Origin: Micractinium sp. NFX-FRZ
Lineage: Eukaryota > Chlorophyta > Trebouxiophyceae > Chlorellales > Chlorellaceae
DNA: 64,000 nucleotides
Assembly: GCA_029339195.1 (NCBI GenBank)
Contig: JAPTJF010000016.1
Location: 233,531 to 297,530, forward strand
Direction: 5' to 3'
The translations under genes and the position numbers were made by a program. Below, one piece after another: positions 1 through 12,700 of the stretch. Below the pieces are notes generated by a model. It saw only the letters and a list, made by a program, of their open reading frames with translations. It was not told the DNA's origin and made no database searches. Within the stretch, counting starts at the first letter, position 1. Each line of letters begins with the position of its first letter.

Positions 1-28
1 CACATACACACACACCACACCACACACA
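1..28. repeat. CA-rich microsatellite in last RPL8 intron
   Basis: The window opens with an imperfect CA/CCACA run inside the last intron of RPL8. It is simple sequence with no other signal. Confidence 0.7.
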
Positions 29-76
29 GCAGCGACTGTGAGCCCCCCGAAACAGCGCTCCTCCCCTCGCACTCAC

Positions 77-2805
77 CAGTGCGGCGCGCAGCGATGAGGC
101 CGACCTTCTGGCCGGGCGGCGCGTCGCGGCGCACGGTGGAGGCGTGGCCAATGTGCTGGTGGTTACCACCACCGTGGGGGTGCTCCACGGGGTTCATGGC
201 CACACCACGCACCTGCAGGGGGAGAGGGGCATAGAGGAGGCACACAGAGAGGGGATGAGAGTTGTTATCAAGGGGAGCAAGGGAGGGAGGCGGGCGGGCA
301 CTGGGGTGTGCTGGCCGGGCAGCTGCAGCCTCGTCAAGCCTTTACCCTTCACCCTCGACCCCCCCCACCTTGGGCCAGCTGTTGCGCTTCACGCGGAACT
401 TGTGGTAGCTGCGGCCCGCCTTCAGCATGGGCTTCTCGGTACGCCCGCCGCCAGACACCTGGCCCACGGTCGCGCGGCAGTCGCTGCTCACCACCTGCAG
501 GGGGCGGCGGGCGAGAGAGCGGAGGGTCATGGGGTGGGGAATGGTCAGCAGAGGACGGCGCGTTCTGGCAGGACAGGTGTGGAAAAGGCGTGGGACGGAT
601 GGAGGCAGCTGCATTGTTTGGGCGTGGCTACGTAGAGCGAGGCCTGCTTGCTGCCTACAACAGCCGTCGCCGCTGCTGCTCGCCGCAGCGCCCCCTGCCC
701 GGCGTTTTTATCCCCAGCTGCGCAGCTGCACGGTGTGTGCCGCATTGCAACCGCTGGCATGACGTGCCGCCTGCATGCACACCCCTTCCAAGCTGCCTGC
801 CGCTGCCGAGCGCCAGAGGTATCTCAGTGTCCGCGGCGGCCAGGGGCCACGCCCTGCTCGCTCCATTCCAGCTGGCGGCCACGCTCCCATACTGCCTGCT
901 GCAGTCACCGCCCCCTGGCACGCTGCATCCCTGCATGCCATGCCACCTGCAGCCCTCGCCCTGGCACGGTCTCAGCACACCAGCCCTGCTGGCCAGCGCC
1001 ACCTCAGCGCCAGGTGGGCACCCACCTTCTTGGAGCCGGAGGGCAGCTTGATGCGGGTGATGCCGGCGTCGGGGTTGTGCGCCACAATGATGGCGTAGTC
1101 GCCAGAGCACCGCGCCAGGCTGCAGGATGAGCCAAGTAAGCCATGAAAGACAGGGTTTTCTGTCGAGCAGCAGCAATGCTGGCGTTGTTGCTGATGCAAC
1201 GAGGCAAGGCGGCTGCACGCTGCATGATGCAATGACAACCCAGGGCACAGTGATCGATGCAGCAGCGTGCTGGCCTGCCATGACAGTGAGCGGGCAGTCG
1301 GGGCAAAGCCAAGAGGAGGCAGTGGCCAGCCTCACTTTTTAGGGTTTACCGCCAGTCACGATGACAGGCCCGCCCCCTCACCTGCCGCGGTCGCCCGTCT
1401 TCTCCTCCACGTTGCAGATGATGGTACCCTCGGGCATGTCGCCCACCTGGAGGCAAGCAGGCACAGCAGGCACAGCAGGGCAGTCAGCATTAAGATGCGC
1501 GTATCTTCCGGCTGCCACTGCTGCTGCCCCTTTGAATGCTGCCGCTGCTGCCCCTTCGGTGCTGCCGCCGCTGCTGCTGCTGCTGCTGCCATCCGGTGCT
1601 GCTACAGCTGCTGTTGCCGGCAATGTTCTGAGCGTGCGACACGTGCTATGCTGGGTGCCGGTGTGCGTGCGTGCGTGCAGCACATGGCCTGCTGCTTGCC
1701 CCAGCTCCCGCGTCGCACCCGTGCTTCGCAGGCTGCCTGCCTGTAGCTGCTTCCAGCCGGTGGCTGCGTCTACCACCTGGCAAATTCCCAGCTGACCCAT
1801 GCAGGCAGCTGCTGCCGCTACGCCCCAGCGGTGTTTGCATGCAGGGAACCCGAGCGAGCAGCCTGCCCCTCCCGCAGGCTCAAGTCGCACCCCCTGCTCG
1901 TCCCCTGCATTCCTGCACCACGCTGCACCCTCCACCCCTGCATGCTCACCGGCTTGACGTTGCCGATGTTGAGGGTGGCCTTCTTGCCGCAGTAGATGTA
2001 CTGGCCGCTGTACACGCCCTCGGGGGCGATGAACAGCTGCTTGTCGGTGGCGTAGCGGATGGTGTTGCGGAAGGCAACCTGCGGGGTGATGTAAGAGGCG
2101 ACAACAGCAAGAGTCAGGCGCCCACAGCAGAGGAAGGAGTGGAGGGCAGCATGTGGCACCACGACTGCCACCCGACTGACAAAAGTTCAGCTGCCCGTCC
2201 TGCTGATGCTGCTGCAGCACTGCTGCTGCGGTGCTGCCAGTTTTGTGGCTTCCGCAGCTGCCCCTGCTTCCCCAGCTCCCGCTGCTGCTGCTGCTGCGTT
2301 CCAGAGGGGCACGCGGAAGCCCACAGGCACCAGCCACATGCCGCCACAGAGCGGACAGGCGCCAGCGCCCCTCGCCAGCAGAGCCGGACGCCCATGCCCG
2401 GCCGCCGCTGCCATTAGCTCCACACGCTGCACCATTGCTGATTTGCTGTCCTGGCAGCTCCTGCTGGCCTCCATGCTCCTTCCTGGCTGCTAACGTGACT
2501 GCCGCACATGCGGGCGGGCGGGTGCGGCGGCAGCGGGCGCCCCCCCGCCGCCGCTCCCGCCACGTCCCGCCCCCGCTGCCTCACGCCCTCCGCTGCCCCC
2601 CAATCGCCCCGCGTTGCCCACGCACCCGCGCCAGGGGCGCGCCCCGGCCGGGGTCGTGCAGAATCTCGGTCACCACGCCCTTGATGTAGCCATTGCGCTC
2701 CGCCGCGTCAAGCTTCCTGAGCTTGGCGGCGCCCTTGCGGTGGGTGTTGTGGCTCTTGAACACACCACCAGCACCCTTACGCTGGGCACGGATGACGCGA
2801 CCCAT
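77..2805 (-). CDS. RPL8: 60S ribosomal protein L8 (uL2), cytosolic; 3' end outside window
   Basis: uL2 of the large cytosolic ribosomal subunit, next to the peptidyl-transferase centre. Six exons on the minus strand join in frame: 2626-2805, 1950-2078, 1382-1446, 1026-1119, 369-494 and 77-212. Exon 1 gives [14 protein letters not shown] and [11 protein letters not shown]. Later exons give [35 protein letters not shown] and [12 protein letters not shown]. The conserved C-terminal block [19 protein letters not shown] ends at AARRTG before a gtgagt donor. Exons 1-6 encode about 201 residues of a family of about 250-260, so the short basic C-terminus lies left of the window. The text before the ATG ends in cctgcag then gctccaaa, suggesting a 5'UTR intron acceptor. 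The eukaryotic (not plastid) form is clear from the N-terminus. Identity is very sure. Confidence 0.97.
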
Positions 2806-4203
2806 TTTGGAGCCTGCAGGGGGTGCCAGAGGGGCGGCTGAGCGTGAAGGTCTGCGCCTGCCGGCGCGATGGCCGGGCCTGCATGGCCGGCGGCGCAGGG
2901 CAGCCCGCGGCGCCCCCAGGACGGCAAGATGCTGCCCAGTGGATTGCCAAGGCTGGAGGGGAGGCACAGCCGCCCCCACACATGCTGCACCGCTGGCCGC
3001 CCGGCATGCAGCGAGATGCCCCCCGCGGACCGCTGACAAGCTGCTACGCACCGAGTCGATGCCGCAGGGGCAAGAGGCAGAGGCAGGCGGGCGCTGGGAC
3101 TTTCACGGCCCCTCACAGCGTGGCACCCAGGGATGGAGGCCCTTCACCAGTGCATGCACCCTGCTCACATAGCAAGCGTGCTTCAAGAACCGGCATTCAT
3201 GGTGCCTTCTTTCCGGTCGGTTGAGGGCTGAGCAAGCCCCCCAGCGTCACTGGCCCTTGGGCGTCTGCTTCTCTGCCCGCCCCCCCCCCCGGCTCTTCCT
3301 CCTTCCCTCTCCGCGCCTCTAGACTCAATTGCCTTCCGGGAGTCACCACCGCATGGCCGGGGCCCGCGAAGTGGCCAGCGGTGGCAGGGCTGGCTGGCTG
3401 CCGGCAACGGGCGTGGCAGGCGCCGGTGTCCGTGGCAGGTGCACAGAGCTGGCCTCTTCGTGCGGCCCGTCTTCGGCTCACATGTTTTGGGGGCCTGATA
3501 ATCCAGAATATCAGATACCTCAAGCCCCGGTTCAGCCAGCGAGCGTGCTGCTCGTGTGCTGCCAGCCAGCCAGCGCGCGTTGCGTGCACGGACTGCGTTG
3601 CGGCCCTCTGGCTGTCCATGTTTCCTTGGCGGCATGCATCCGGCATGTCCAGCATGCCTGCAGTCCGCGAGACAAGCTTCAGATGCTCTGTATGCAGGCA
3701 GTACACAGCACGGCGTCGCCTGGCACGCATGCCGCCGCCGTGTGTCTATGGCGCTGTTGCATCGGGGGGCACTATGTGCGCTACTGCCCTTTCCTCTGAG
3801 CTTGCGACTTGAGACTTGCATGTCGAGCCGTGCAGCAAAGCATGATTCAGCAACGTGATGCAGACTCTCTGGGTGAACAGTGTGCCTGCTCCACACCAGC
3901 TAGCCTGCTCCTGGGAGTGACCCGAGTGGCCAGTGGCCAGGAGGGGGAATGCGCCAACAGTAGACCCGCTGGATGCTTCAGGGTTCCAGGTTCAGGCTGA
4001 ACAGGATGACCAGGAGGGCTCATTTGAACAAGGGCACCACTCCTCAGCTGTAGCTGCAAGCCGCGCACCTCTGCACCGCCGAAGTACACCGCGCGCTGTA
4101 CAGGGGCCTGCCGATCAAAATGCCGGCGTTCTTCCCCACTGAACTATACTCGCGATCCCAAAGACAGTCGCATTGGCAGCACCGCCCACAGGACCTGCAA
4201 ACA
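2806..4203. promoter_or_regulatory. Divergent intergenic region between RPL8 and the Myb/SANT gene
   Basis: About 1.4 kb separates the two divergent start codons and should hold both promoters and an RPL8 5'UTR intron. Open frames here are short, conflict with one another and show no recognisable domain. A second in-frame ATG for the Myb gene lies at 4120. No TATA box, tRNA or repeat could be identified with confidence. Confidence 0.4.
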
Positions 4204-7084
4204 ATGGGGGACAGCCTGCAACAGGCCGCCCCTTTCAAAGGCCGCCGCTCCCTGCGCCGGCCCCGCGTCGACTATCTCGACCTAGTTGCTGCGCTGCGCC
4301 CGGCGAACGCCAACCCCAACCCGGACACCCCCACTGCCGTCGCCGTCGCCGCCCCTGCCCGCGTGTGGCGGCAGCGGAAGCGTGGTGGCCCCGCAGCAGC
4401 AGCGGCGGCAGGTTCAGCAGCAGCAGAGGGATCAGCAGAGGCAAAATCAGCGGAGGAAGCATCAAAAGGAGCAGCAGCAGCACCCGACACTCAACAGCTG
4501 GCCAAGCTGCAGCTCACCGACTCGCCGCGGCCGGCCAAGCGGCAGCGCGGTGCCGCCGCTGCCGCTGCAGCAGCACTGACACAAGCAGCAGAGGCAGAGC
4601 ATGCCAGCGAAGCAGAAGAAGAAGAAGAAGAAACGAGTGGACGCACGGCGGTGGCAGGCACGCTGGCGCAGCGGCAGCGCAAGCGGCGGCAGCGGGTGCT
4701 TGTTGACGTGCACGGCGGGGCGGGGCCCTCGGCTGCGGCGGCTGCTGCTGCCGGCAGGCGGCATGCGGTGGAGCCTGAGGAGGTGGAGAACGAGTACGAA
4801 CGCCAGGCAAGCTCAGCTCTGCAGCAATAGTGCTACAATGCGTAAAAATGTGACACCCCCACAGACAGCCTGTGTTTTCAGGCATGTGTTGGGTGGGTGC
4901 TGCGGCTCCTCGCAGTGGCAGCCCCAGGCGCCGTGGCATGCCGCCTGCTGTGCGCCTTCTGCTGGGTGCTGCGCATTGCCTTCACACTGTCCCTGCCTGC
5001 CTGCCCTTCCAACTTGCCACATCTCCTGTGCAGCGTCTGGAGCGCATCAGGCGCAACGAGCAGATGCTGCGCCAGCTAGGCGTGGCGGAGGCGGCAGGCG
5101 GACTGGCGGCTGCGGCGGTGGCAGAGCAGCGGCAGCAGCACACGGCGGCGGCCACAGGCAGCAGCAGGGGCGAGGCACGCCCGCGGCCGCGGGGGCGGCG
5201 GCCAGCGCTCCCCGCAGCGGCTGTCCCCGTGCGTGCCTCCAAGCGGCAGCGGGGCGAGCGGCCGCTGGCGCCGGAGGAGGCGGTGGCGCAGGCGGCAGCA
5301 GAACTGGGGGCTGGCGGAGTGCCAGACCTGGCAGGAGCAACCGACAAGGAGCTGGGTGTGTGGGGGGGTGGGAGCCATGAGAAGTTGGGAACGTAGGGTT
5401 TGCTTGCCGTGGCACGTGCAACACACCTGCTGCCCTCTGCCTGCCATCCGCTGCAAGCTCCTCTGCAATGTGTGCAGCGGCCTGGGCCGGCGTGCACTGC
5501 CCTTTCGGCCAGCCTGCCATGCATGCCCGCATCACTTCTACATCACATTCTTATTCGCAGAGCACGGGGCTCTGCTGGACCTGGACCAATACTTTGAGCT
5601 CCTTGGGCAGGACACCAGCGGGGCAGTGCGCTCTGGTGGGTGGGCTGGCCGTGGGCGGCGCCTGCTGGGCTGCTGCATTGGGCTTCACTCTGGTACTGCT
5701 GCTGCAGGGTGAATGGCTTGCTTCCATTGTTATGGCTTGGTGAAAGGCGCTGGGATGCTTTGACTGGAGCCACCTGGCAACTCCCCTCGCTTCCCTACCA
5801 TTCCCTACTTTTAACCTCCCTGCCCCCCTGGCTGCTTGGCGGCATTATTCCTTCCCCCTATCAACCTTCAGATGGCCGCTTCCGTGGGTGGGTAAACCCT
5901 GCTGTGTGCGAGCGCTACGGCATCCCACAAGACTCGGACGCCGCCTGGGAGGCGGGCGGCGGCGGCAAGTTCAGCTTCAAGATTGACAAGAAGGGTGGGT
6001 GGGTGGGTGGGTGGGTGGGCGGGGGGACCTACAGTGGGTGGGCGGGTGCAGTGGGTCGGTGGGCAGAGCCTAAGCAGAGCCGGAGGAGGCCGGGAGATGT
6101 GGGGCCACAACAGCCACCCAGGTGCCTCTGCAGGCCTGCTACTGCCATGCCTACCCCCGGCCTGCCATTGGGCGGCCGCCACCACGGCTGCCCATCCCTC
6201 CACGTCTTCATCCCCCGCTGCCGCCACTGCAGCGATCCCGTCGGGCCTGAAGGGCCGCGGCTGGAGCGATGCGCGCGCCTTCTCCCACACCCAGCTGATC
6301 AAGAACCCCAACGCCTACTTCTACCGCCACGTGGCGCCGCACGAGCAGCAGGTGGGCGTGGTGAGGTGCTGCGGGTGTGGGTGTGGGTGTTAGCGGCCGG
6401 GTGTGCAAGCACGCCGGGGCATAGCGGGAGTGTGCTGGTTGATCACACGAAAGTTGGGAGCAGCCAAGGGTGAGCGCAGGCCCGCCTCTAGGTGGCCCGG
6501 CTTCCCCAAGCTCCCCCAGGCCCACCCTCACTTTGCCCAAATCTGCCTGTTCCTCCAGGCCCACCCTCGCCTATGCCCAATTCTGCCTGTTCCCCTGCCC
6601 CGCCCTGCAGGCGCAGGGGGAGTGGACGGAGGAGGAGCACCAGCTGTTTGTGGAGACGGCGCGGCAGCACGGCGTGGGCGACAAGTGGGGGCTGTTTGCC
6701 TCCTACCTGCCGCAGCGCGTGGGATACCAGTGCAGCGCCTACTACAGGTGACGCACAGCTGGGCTGGGATGGGCTGGGGGTGCAGTGCGGCCGGGAGGCA
6801 AGGAGGTAGCAGCGGTACGGGCAGGAGTGCAGCACAGCCGCGCAGGCAGGCAGGCAGGCAGGCAGGCGCACGCGTGTGCTGGATCCTGCTGCAGGCAACC
6901 CTTCCTGCCGGCTGGACCCACCCCGCCTGCCCGCCCCTGGCCAGCCTTTCCGCTGCCCACCTGCCCTCACCCTCCTGTGTTGCCGCCCACGATGCCATGC
7001 AGGGATGTGATCATCCCTCAGGGCCTGGTGATGGACCGGCGCTACAAGATGACGCGCGCCGGCAAGGCGGTGTACGTAGGATGA
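4204..7084 (+). CDS. Myb/SANT-domain nuclear protein
   Basis: Seven exons join in frame to about 486 aa: 4204-4806, 5034-5355, 5561-5635, 5872-5994, 6233-6351, 6611-6747 and 7003-7084. The N-terminal half is Ala/Gln-rich with basic patches (KKKKK-like, RQRKRRQRV). A basic motif, ERQRLERIRRNEQMLRQLG, spans exons 1 and 2. Exon 6 is a SANT/Myb repeat with conserved Trp (EWTEEEHQLFVETA, DKWGLFASYLPQRV, QCSAYYR), followed by a short C-terminus ending GKAVYVG. A DNA- or chromatin-binding role is inferred from the SANT repeat; targets are unknown. Intron 1 must use a GC donor (CAG/gcaagc) because only this keeps the YERQ-RLERIRR frame. An upstream in-frame ATG at 4120 is possible, but 4204 has the better context (acaATGG). 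Confidence 0.8.
5994..6020 (+). repeat. (GGGT)n run at a splice donor
   Basis: A GGGT repeat begins exactly at the donor of intron 4 of the Myb gene. It is G-quadruplex-prone on the transcript strand. Confidence 0.7.
6518..6596 (+). repeat. Duplicated pyrimidine-rich block near a splice acceptor
   Basis: A block of about 38 nt (caggcccaccctc, then tgcccaa, then tctgcctgttcc) occurs twice just upstream of the exon-6 acceptor of the Myb gene at 6610. The upstream copies resemble spare acceptor regions. Confidence 0.55.
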
Positions 7085-7690
7085 GGCCGGGGGCCATGAC
7101 AATTCATCGTGCAGTTCGGCCCCTACCAATGCATAAAGTCATGGACTGGCAGCCACCCTGGCGGGCGGCGGGTGCGCGAGGGGCCACGAGCGTGCCCGGG
7201 TGGCAGAGCGCTTGCGGTGCTGGCCGGCAGCGCGCCAGAGTATCCACATCACTGTGCGACCAATCGATGAGTATTACTGCGATATTACAACATGCATGAG
7301 GCGGTCAGTGTACAAGCAATGGCTGAGGAAATGCGAATACAGCACACAGGAGGAAGGGTACTCTGGGGTGCATCCCACGAGGGGGCGACAGAGCGGGAGA
7401 CAGAACGGGAGGGGGGTTGTGTAGGAAGGCAAGACATGGCGGCAGATCCCTGGGGCGGGATACTGGCGGTGTGGAAAAACTACAGTCCTCGTGCACACGG
7501 GCACGAGGGGCATTCATTCATCTAGCATTCCAGGCTGGGCTGGCTGTATTCATGGAAGTTGTGTGTTCTTGTGGCATGCAAAAGGTTGGGGTGGAAAATG
7601 CAGGCCCTCTGCATCGTGGCAAAGTCACGGTACGGCTGCCACCAGGGCTTGGAGCGGTGGTTGGCTGCTGCTGCGCACAGTGCCGGCTGC
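7085..7690. other. Convergent intergenic region
   Basis: 606 bp between the stop of the Myb gene (+) and the stop of the small plastid-protein gene (-). It should hold both 3'UTRs. A minus-strand TGTAA is present near 7274 (ttaca on the plus strand). No gene is supported here. Confidence 0.4.
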
Positions 7691-9106
7691 TCAGAGGGGC
7701 TCCACGCCAGTGCCGAGCCAGCTGTACAGCAGAGCCTGCAAGCAGACAGCGGAAAGGCAGGGGGGCGGGTGAGGCAGCGGCCTAAAGGGGGTGAATTCAG
7801 AGCCTTGGGTTGTTGGCCAGCTGCACACGCTTCATTGCTGTTCTCCTTTCTCAGCCGGCACGGCGTGCCTCCACATTTCACAGACTGGCGCGTGCGCTGC
7901 GCATGCCGCTGCCAAGCGTCGCTCTCCACACATGCACGCAAGCGCCAGCAAGGCAGCAGGCCTCCGTGTTGCCGTCTCACCTTGGCCTCCATGTACCACT
8001 TCTTGGGCTTGCTGCAGGCAGTGTGGGGGGGCAGAGCGGCGCCAGATCAGCTGGGGGGCCAAAGAGCTGGCAGGTATCCCACCCGCCCGCCCACCACGGT
8101 GGCAGGGAGGACGGCGGCCCAAGCATGCAGACGGGGGCAACTGAGGAGGCCACCCAGCTGCCATCCAGCTGCCATCCAGCTTATCACAACGCACCTCATG
8201 TGCTCCCACTCGTCGTCGCTGACAGACTCCTCGCGGATCGCCACCTGGGACACCGGGGGTGGGGCGGCAGGCAAGAAAGAGGCGTCAGCGAGCGGGTGAG
8301 GGGGAAGCGGGCGCAGGGCGTGGCTGTGGAGTTCGCAGCGACCTGGCATGTGTGCAATGCTGTGTGATGTTGTGGGATTGGATGCGTGAGTGCAAGTGTC
8401 CCACCCTTGTGCAGACTGCCGCACCAGCAATGCCGCAGTATCCCAGCCAGTCCCTTGGGTGGGGCCCCATAGCGCCCTGCGACATGAAACATGCACCCAG
8501 CAACCGCCTGCCCACCTTCTCCTTCTCCACATCCAGGATTTCCTTGGTGCCCGCCTCAAATTTGTCGATGGCGGCGCCGCCAGGGTGCGCACTCTGTGCA
8601 ATTGGCAGGCAGGCAGAGGGGCGGCGGGCGCAACGGGCAGGTCGTCGGTGGCAGCTTGCAGCAAACGGAAGCCAGCAGCAGTGGCACGCCTTGGCTGTCC
8701 AGCTTGCTAACTGCATGCCCACAAGCCCTTCCTAGCTAGGCGCTGATGTGGCTGCGGCGCTAGCAGCCGCGCACCTGGCCGCTGCGCTCCTGCTGCTGGC
8801 CAAGGGCCTGCGCCTGCAGGTGCCGCTGCTGCTCCAGGCCCGCCTCGTGCGGCTTGACTGCTCCGCCGCGCTGCCCCCTGCATGTTTTTGGTCATCGAGA
8901 GCGACGTGACTTTGGGTTTCGGTAGGGGCCGGCCGGAAGGCTGTCGCCGAGTTTGGACTCACCAGCCCACGGGGTCGTGAATACCGGACTGGCCCTTGTT
9001 CGTGGTGCCCTCCTGCCGAGGCCGAGACCACCAGGCGGCGGGGAGCCGCCCGGGCAGCGGGCAGCGCGCGAGCGGGGAAGCGGGTGGTCGTTGCTGTGGC
9101 TAGCAT
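7691..9106 (-). CDS. Small putative chloroplast-targeted protein of unknown function
   Basis: ATG at 9106 opens a 48-residue Ala/Arg/Thr-rich N-terminus (MLATATTTRFPARALPAAR, then RRLVVSASAGG) typical of a plastid transit peptide. Exons at 8516-8593, 8195-8244, 7981-8011 and 7691-7735 join in frame and encode IDKFEAGTKEILDVEKEK, VAIREESVSDDEWEHMR, SKPKKWYMEAK and a C-terminus ALLYSWLGTGVEPL. A further exon around 8770-8880 (KPHEAGLEQQRHLQAQALG) fits downstream, but its junction to exon 1 is unresolved: the strong donor after GL (gtgagt at 8962) gives the wrong phase, while a weaker one after GPV-CG (gtattc) fits. Total is roughly 135-150 aa. I do not recognise the family. Plastid location is inferred from the N-terminus only. 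Confidence 0.6.
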
Positions 9107-9749
9107 GGTTGCAGTGATCAGTCGGAATGCCGGGTTGCCGATGGTAACGGAAAGGACAACGCGGCCTCAGATCTCGCGCGGGATGCACTCGATTTCGACA
9201 CATCGGTCACAGCACGACACAGCAGCTGCGCTTACCGCGAGTGAAACCAGATCTTTGGTTTACAGCAGGTTGAACGAGTTCGCCGGCGAGAAGGCTGGGA
9301 CCGCGTGATCAGGGCGCATTTGGTCGCGACACTAGAGCTCGTTGAACGGCTGCCAGGAGGTAGGATCAGTCTTGTTCATCTCCCACTGTTCTTGTTTAGC
9401 AGCCCCCAGCATCGTTGCGAGACCCGCCACTCGGCTATTTTGCCCGCAGAGGTGCCCATCTCGCCTGCTTTGCGCGCCGGTGGGTTGTGGAATCGCAGGC
9501 CAGGGCGCCTGGCAGGTAGGCGTCCGCGCCAGGAGCCCTGCCTGCTCTCGCCCCTGCCGCCTGCCGCCGCTCGCCACCGCCTGCCGCCCAGCCTTGAGCG
9601 GGCTGCAATGGGGACAGCCCAGGCACTCTTCATTTTAAACACTGAATGAAAATTGTACGCCAGGAGCAGTGAGACCACCCGGGGATCACCCTTCCCTCTG
9701 CTGCAGAACTGGGCACCGCCGCCACCCCCTGCGCTCGCTTTGAGCCGCC
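9107..9749. promoter_or_regulatory. Divergent promoter region, plastid-protein gene and DCD-Kelch gene
   Basis: 643 bp between two divergent ATGs. No coding signal or recognisable motif beyond simple GC-rich and mixed sequence was found. Confidence 0.4.
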
Positions 9750-12700
9750 ATGGGACGCAAGACGTTTACTTATGATGTCGACACAAGGAATGAGACCAAC
9801 TACCGGTTCGAGCAGCAGCAGAAGAACCTGCAGGGGCAGCTGGGCGGCGTGATCTTCAGTAAGTAGCGAGGTCCGGGGAGAGGGGGTGTTGGTGTTATGT
9901 GCAGGTGTAGGGGTGAGGAGGGAGGAGGCGGGGTGGGGGACGGCCGCCTGCCCGTGAATGCAACGCGTGGGCCAGCAGGCATTGGCACAGGCACACGTGC
10001 CACATGAATGTGCAGACCCTGCACCTCGCATTGCTCGCATGGTGCTGTGTGTGGCACTGATGTTTTTGCCCATGCCATGCCTTGTGCTGCGCACAGCGGC
10101 GGTGCGGCGCCCACTTGCCTTTTCCCCGCCTCGAAAAGGGTGATGCCCACCCCCTGCTGCCCCCGCCTTGCTCACCCTCCTCCCTCTCCCCGTCACCATT
10201 TCTCCGGTCCCTTTGCCTGCAGTGTGCAACAGCCGCACGTACCACCAGTGCATGGAGCAGCAAATGTTTGGGCTGCCGCAGGCCCACTGGTGCTACGTGC
10301 AGTACATCCGCGCTGGGTGAGTCGCAAGGCGTAGCGTGCATAGCTGCCCCTCCCCCCGCAGTGCCAGTCATGCACAATCCACGGCACGCATTTACTTAAT
10401 TATTATCGATTTTTAGTACATTATAATACATTTAGTATTTGTTATATCAAAACACGCAGGATGCCACTCTGGCTGTACAACTTTGAGACCAAGCAGCTGC
10501 ACGGCATATTCAAGGCCGCCACAGACGGGGACTGGGAGATCGACCCACACGGTGGGTGGGGTTGAGGGGAGGGGTGGGTGACACAGGAACGTGGCGGCGG
10601 GGGCTGGGCGGGGGCGGACGGGACGGGCAAGGAGGCGCTTTGGCCTGGGTGGCGGAGGGACAGGGGAGGCGGCAGGGTGGACACAGAGGTCTGGTGGGCA
10701 GCGCAAGCAGGTCAGTCAGGTAATTCAAGTTGCAGGCATGCCACCCGTCGGCCTGCCTCCCATGGCCCGCTCGCCCGCTTGGCGCAAGCCGCAGGCTGGA
10801 CCGACGGCATACTGGCGTGCACCCAGCCCTGCCTGCCTGGTGGCCTACCTCCCTGCCTCGACACCTACCCCTCTGCTGTCCTGCATGCCTGCCTCACCCG
10901 CTGGCCCGCCCCGCCGCCCTCCCCTCAGGCTGGACCGACGGCTCCCGCCGCACGCCCTACCCCTGCCAGGTGGCCATTGAAACCTACCTGGACTGCCCGC
11001 CCATCCCGCTGGAACAGCTGAGGCCCATCCTGGCAGAAAACTACATTGGTGGGCTGCCTGGCTGCTTGTCCGTTTCTGCTCTCTGCAATGGCCGCACTGC
11101 ATGGTTGCTTGGTTGTTGGTTGGGGAACCGGCCTGCCGGCCTGTGGGCCTGCCTGTTTGGGCGGCTTCTGTCTTTCAGCTGGCGGGCTGGCTGGCTGGCT
11201 GGGGTCTGCCTGCCTGCCTGTCATATCTTGCCACTCAATTGAGCCTGCCCGTCTGCCCACCCCGCCTGCCCGCACTGAATGTGTCACTGAATGTGTCACC
11301 ACCTTGCCTTCCCTCCCCCACTGCTCTAGTGCAGGCAACACGGATAAGTTCCAGGTGAGCTAAGCGCACTTGTGGGCTGGAGTAGTAATGGTGTGTGGCC
11401 TGTGAACATGATCTTGCTCTAGCACTGGTTGGCTCCGTTGTGCTCTGCTCTGCAGTGCCTTGCATCTGGAGCGCACGCCCCTCAGCTGGTGACTACGCTG
11501 CCCATGCCCACCCAGCCCTGCCTCTCACACCGCAGCGCTCCGCCTGCCTGCCCCTCCAAAGCCGCTCATCCCGCCTGCCCCCTGCCCATCGAACCGCTCT
11601 CCCGCTGCAGCAAGAGCTCTCCAAGAAGCAGGCCACCGAGCTCTGCGCCCTGTTCCGCCGCAAGTGGGAGGGCCAGCGCGGCAACAGCGCCGCCACTGCC
11701 AGCGCCAGCTTGGCTGCCCTTGAGAGCTGGCCAGGGCTGGCTAGCAGCGGGGTGGCGGCGGCAGGGGGCAACAACCAGTGGTCCATGGGTCGCTCAGCTG
11801 GGGCCAACGGCGGAGGGCTGGCAGCCATGGAGGCAGAGCCGGCGGGGCCGCCCAGCCTGGGAGGGAAAACGTTTGCACAGATTCAGGAGGAGGAAGCGCG
11901 CAGGGCAAAGAAGGCAGAGAAGGCGGCTGCCAAGCAGACGGCCAGCAGCATGCAGGCGGGCTCGGCGGCAGCGGCCGCAGCTGCTGTGCCGCGGCCGATG
12001 AATGCAACGGGCCCGGGCGGGGGAAGCAGCGGCGGCACAGGCACGTCGGCAGCCGCCGCCGAGGCCGCCAACCGAATGCTGCAGCAGCAGCAGCAGCATG
12101 CGCCGCGCGCTGTCGCCACCCTCGCTGCGCTGCCCCAGCAGCAGCAGCAGCAGGTGGCGGCGGCAGGGCTGCAGCGGCAGCAGCCCGCCGCGGCAGCAGC
12201 AGCGGGAGGCTCTGCCTCGGGAGGTGCCAGCAGGGCGGGTGTGGATGATTTTGGGGAAGAGCTCACGGCCCTCAAGCGCACACTGAAGCCTCTCATCAAC
12301 AACATGATTGAGCTGAAGGTGGATGGGAACGTTATGCATCGTCCTGCTTTGAATCGTTGTTGCTGGGTGGCTTGGCGGGAGGGTTGGATGGCCTGCGGGG
12401 CTGCCCGCCACGTGGCTTGCGAGCTGGCCTTCGCTTGGCAAAACGTAACAGGCCAGCTGCCGCCGCAGCGTTCTGCCTATCCTGTTTGCACCCCCACGCC
12501 TGCCGGCCGGCCGGCGCCACTCTCCCCGCCTGCCCCCCTGCCTCGCATGAACCCTTCTCTGCCTCCCGCTTTGCCTTCTCCCCCATTCTTCACTCGCAGC
12601 TGGAGGCGGAGCTACGCGTGGCGGGCTCGCTGCAGGTAGGGTTGCTGGAAGTGAGGCTGGAGGGTGTGGGAGAAGGGCAAGTGTGGTGGCAACGGAGGAT

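Noticed and set aside
3183..3896. Several 150-240-aa open frames between RPL8 and the Myb gene
   Set aside because: High-GC noise: frames overlap on both strands, with no domain and no splice-consistent extension.
7180..7260. tRNA-like 5' half (gcccgggtggcagagcgc)
   Set aside because: No matching T-arm or acceptor stem follows, so it cannot fold as a tRNA.
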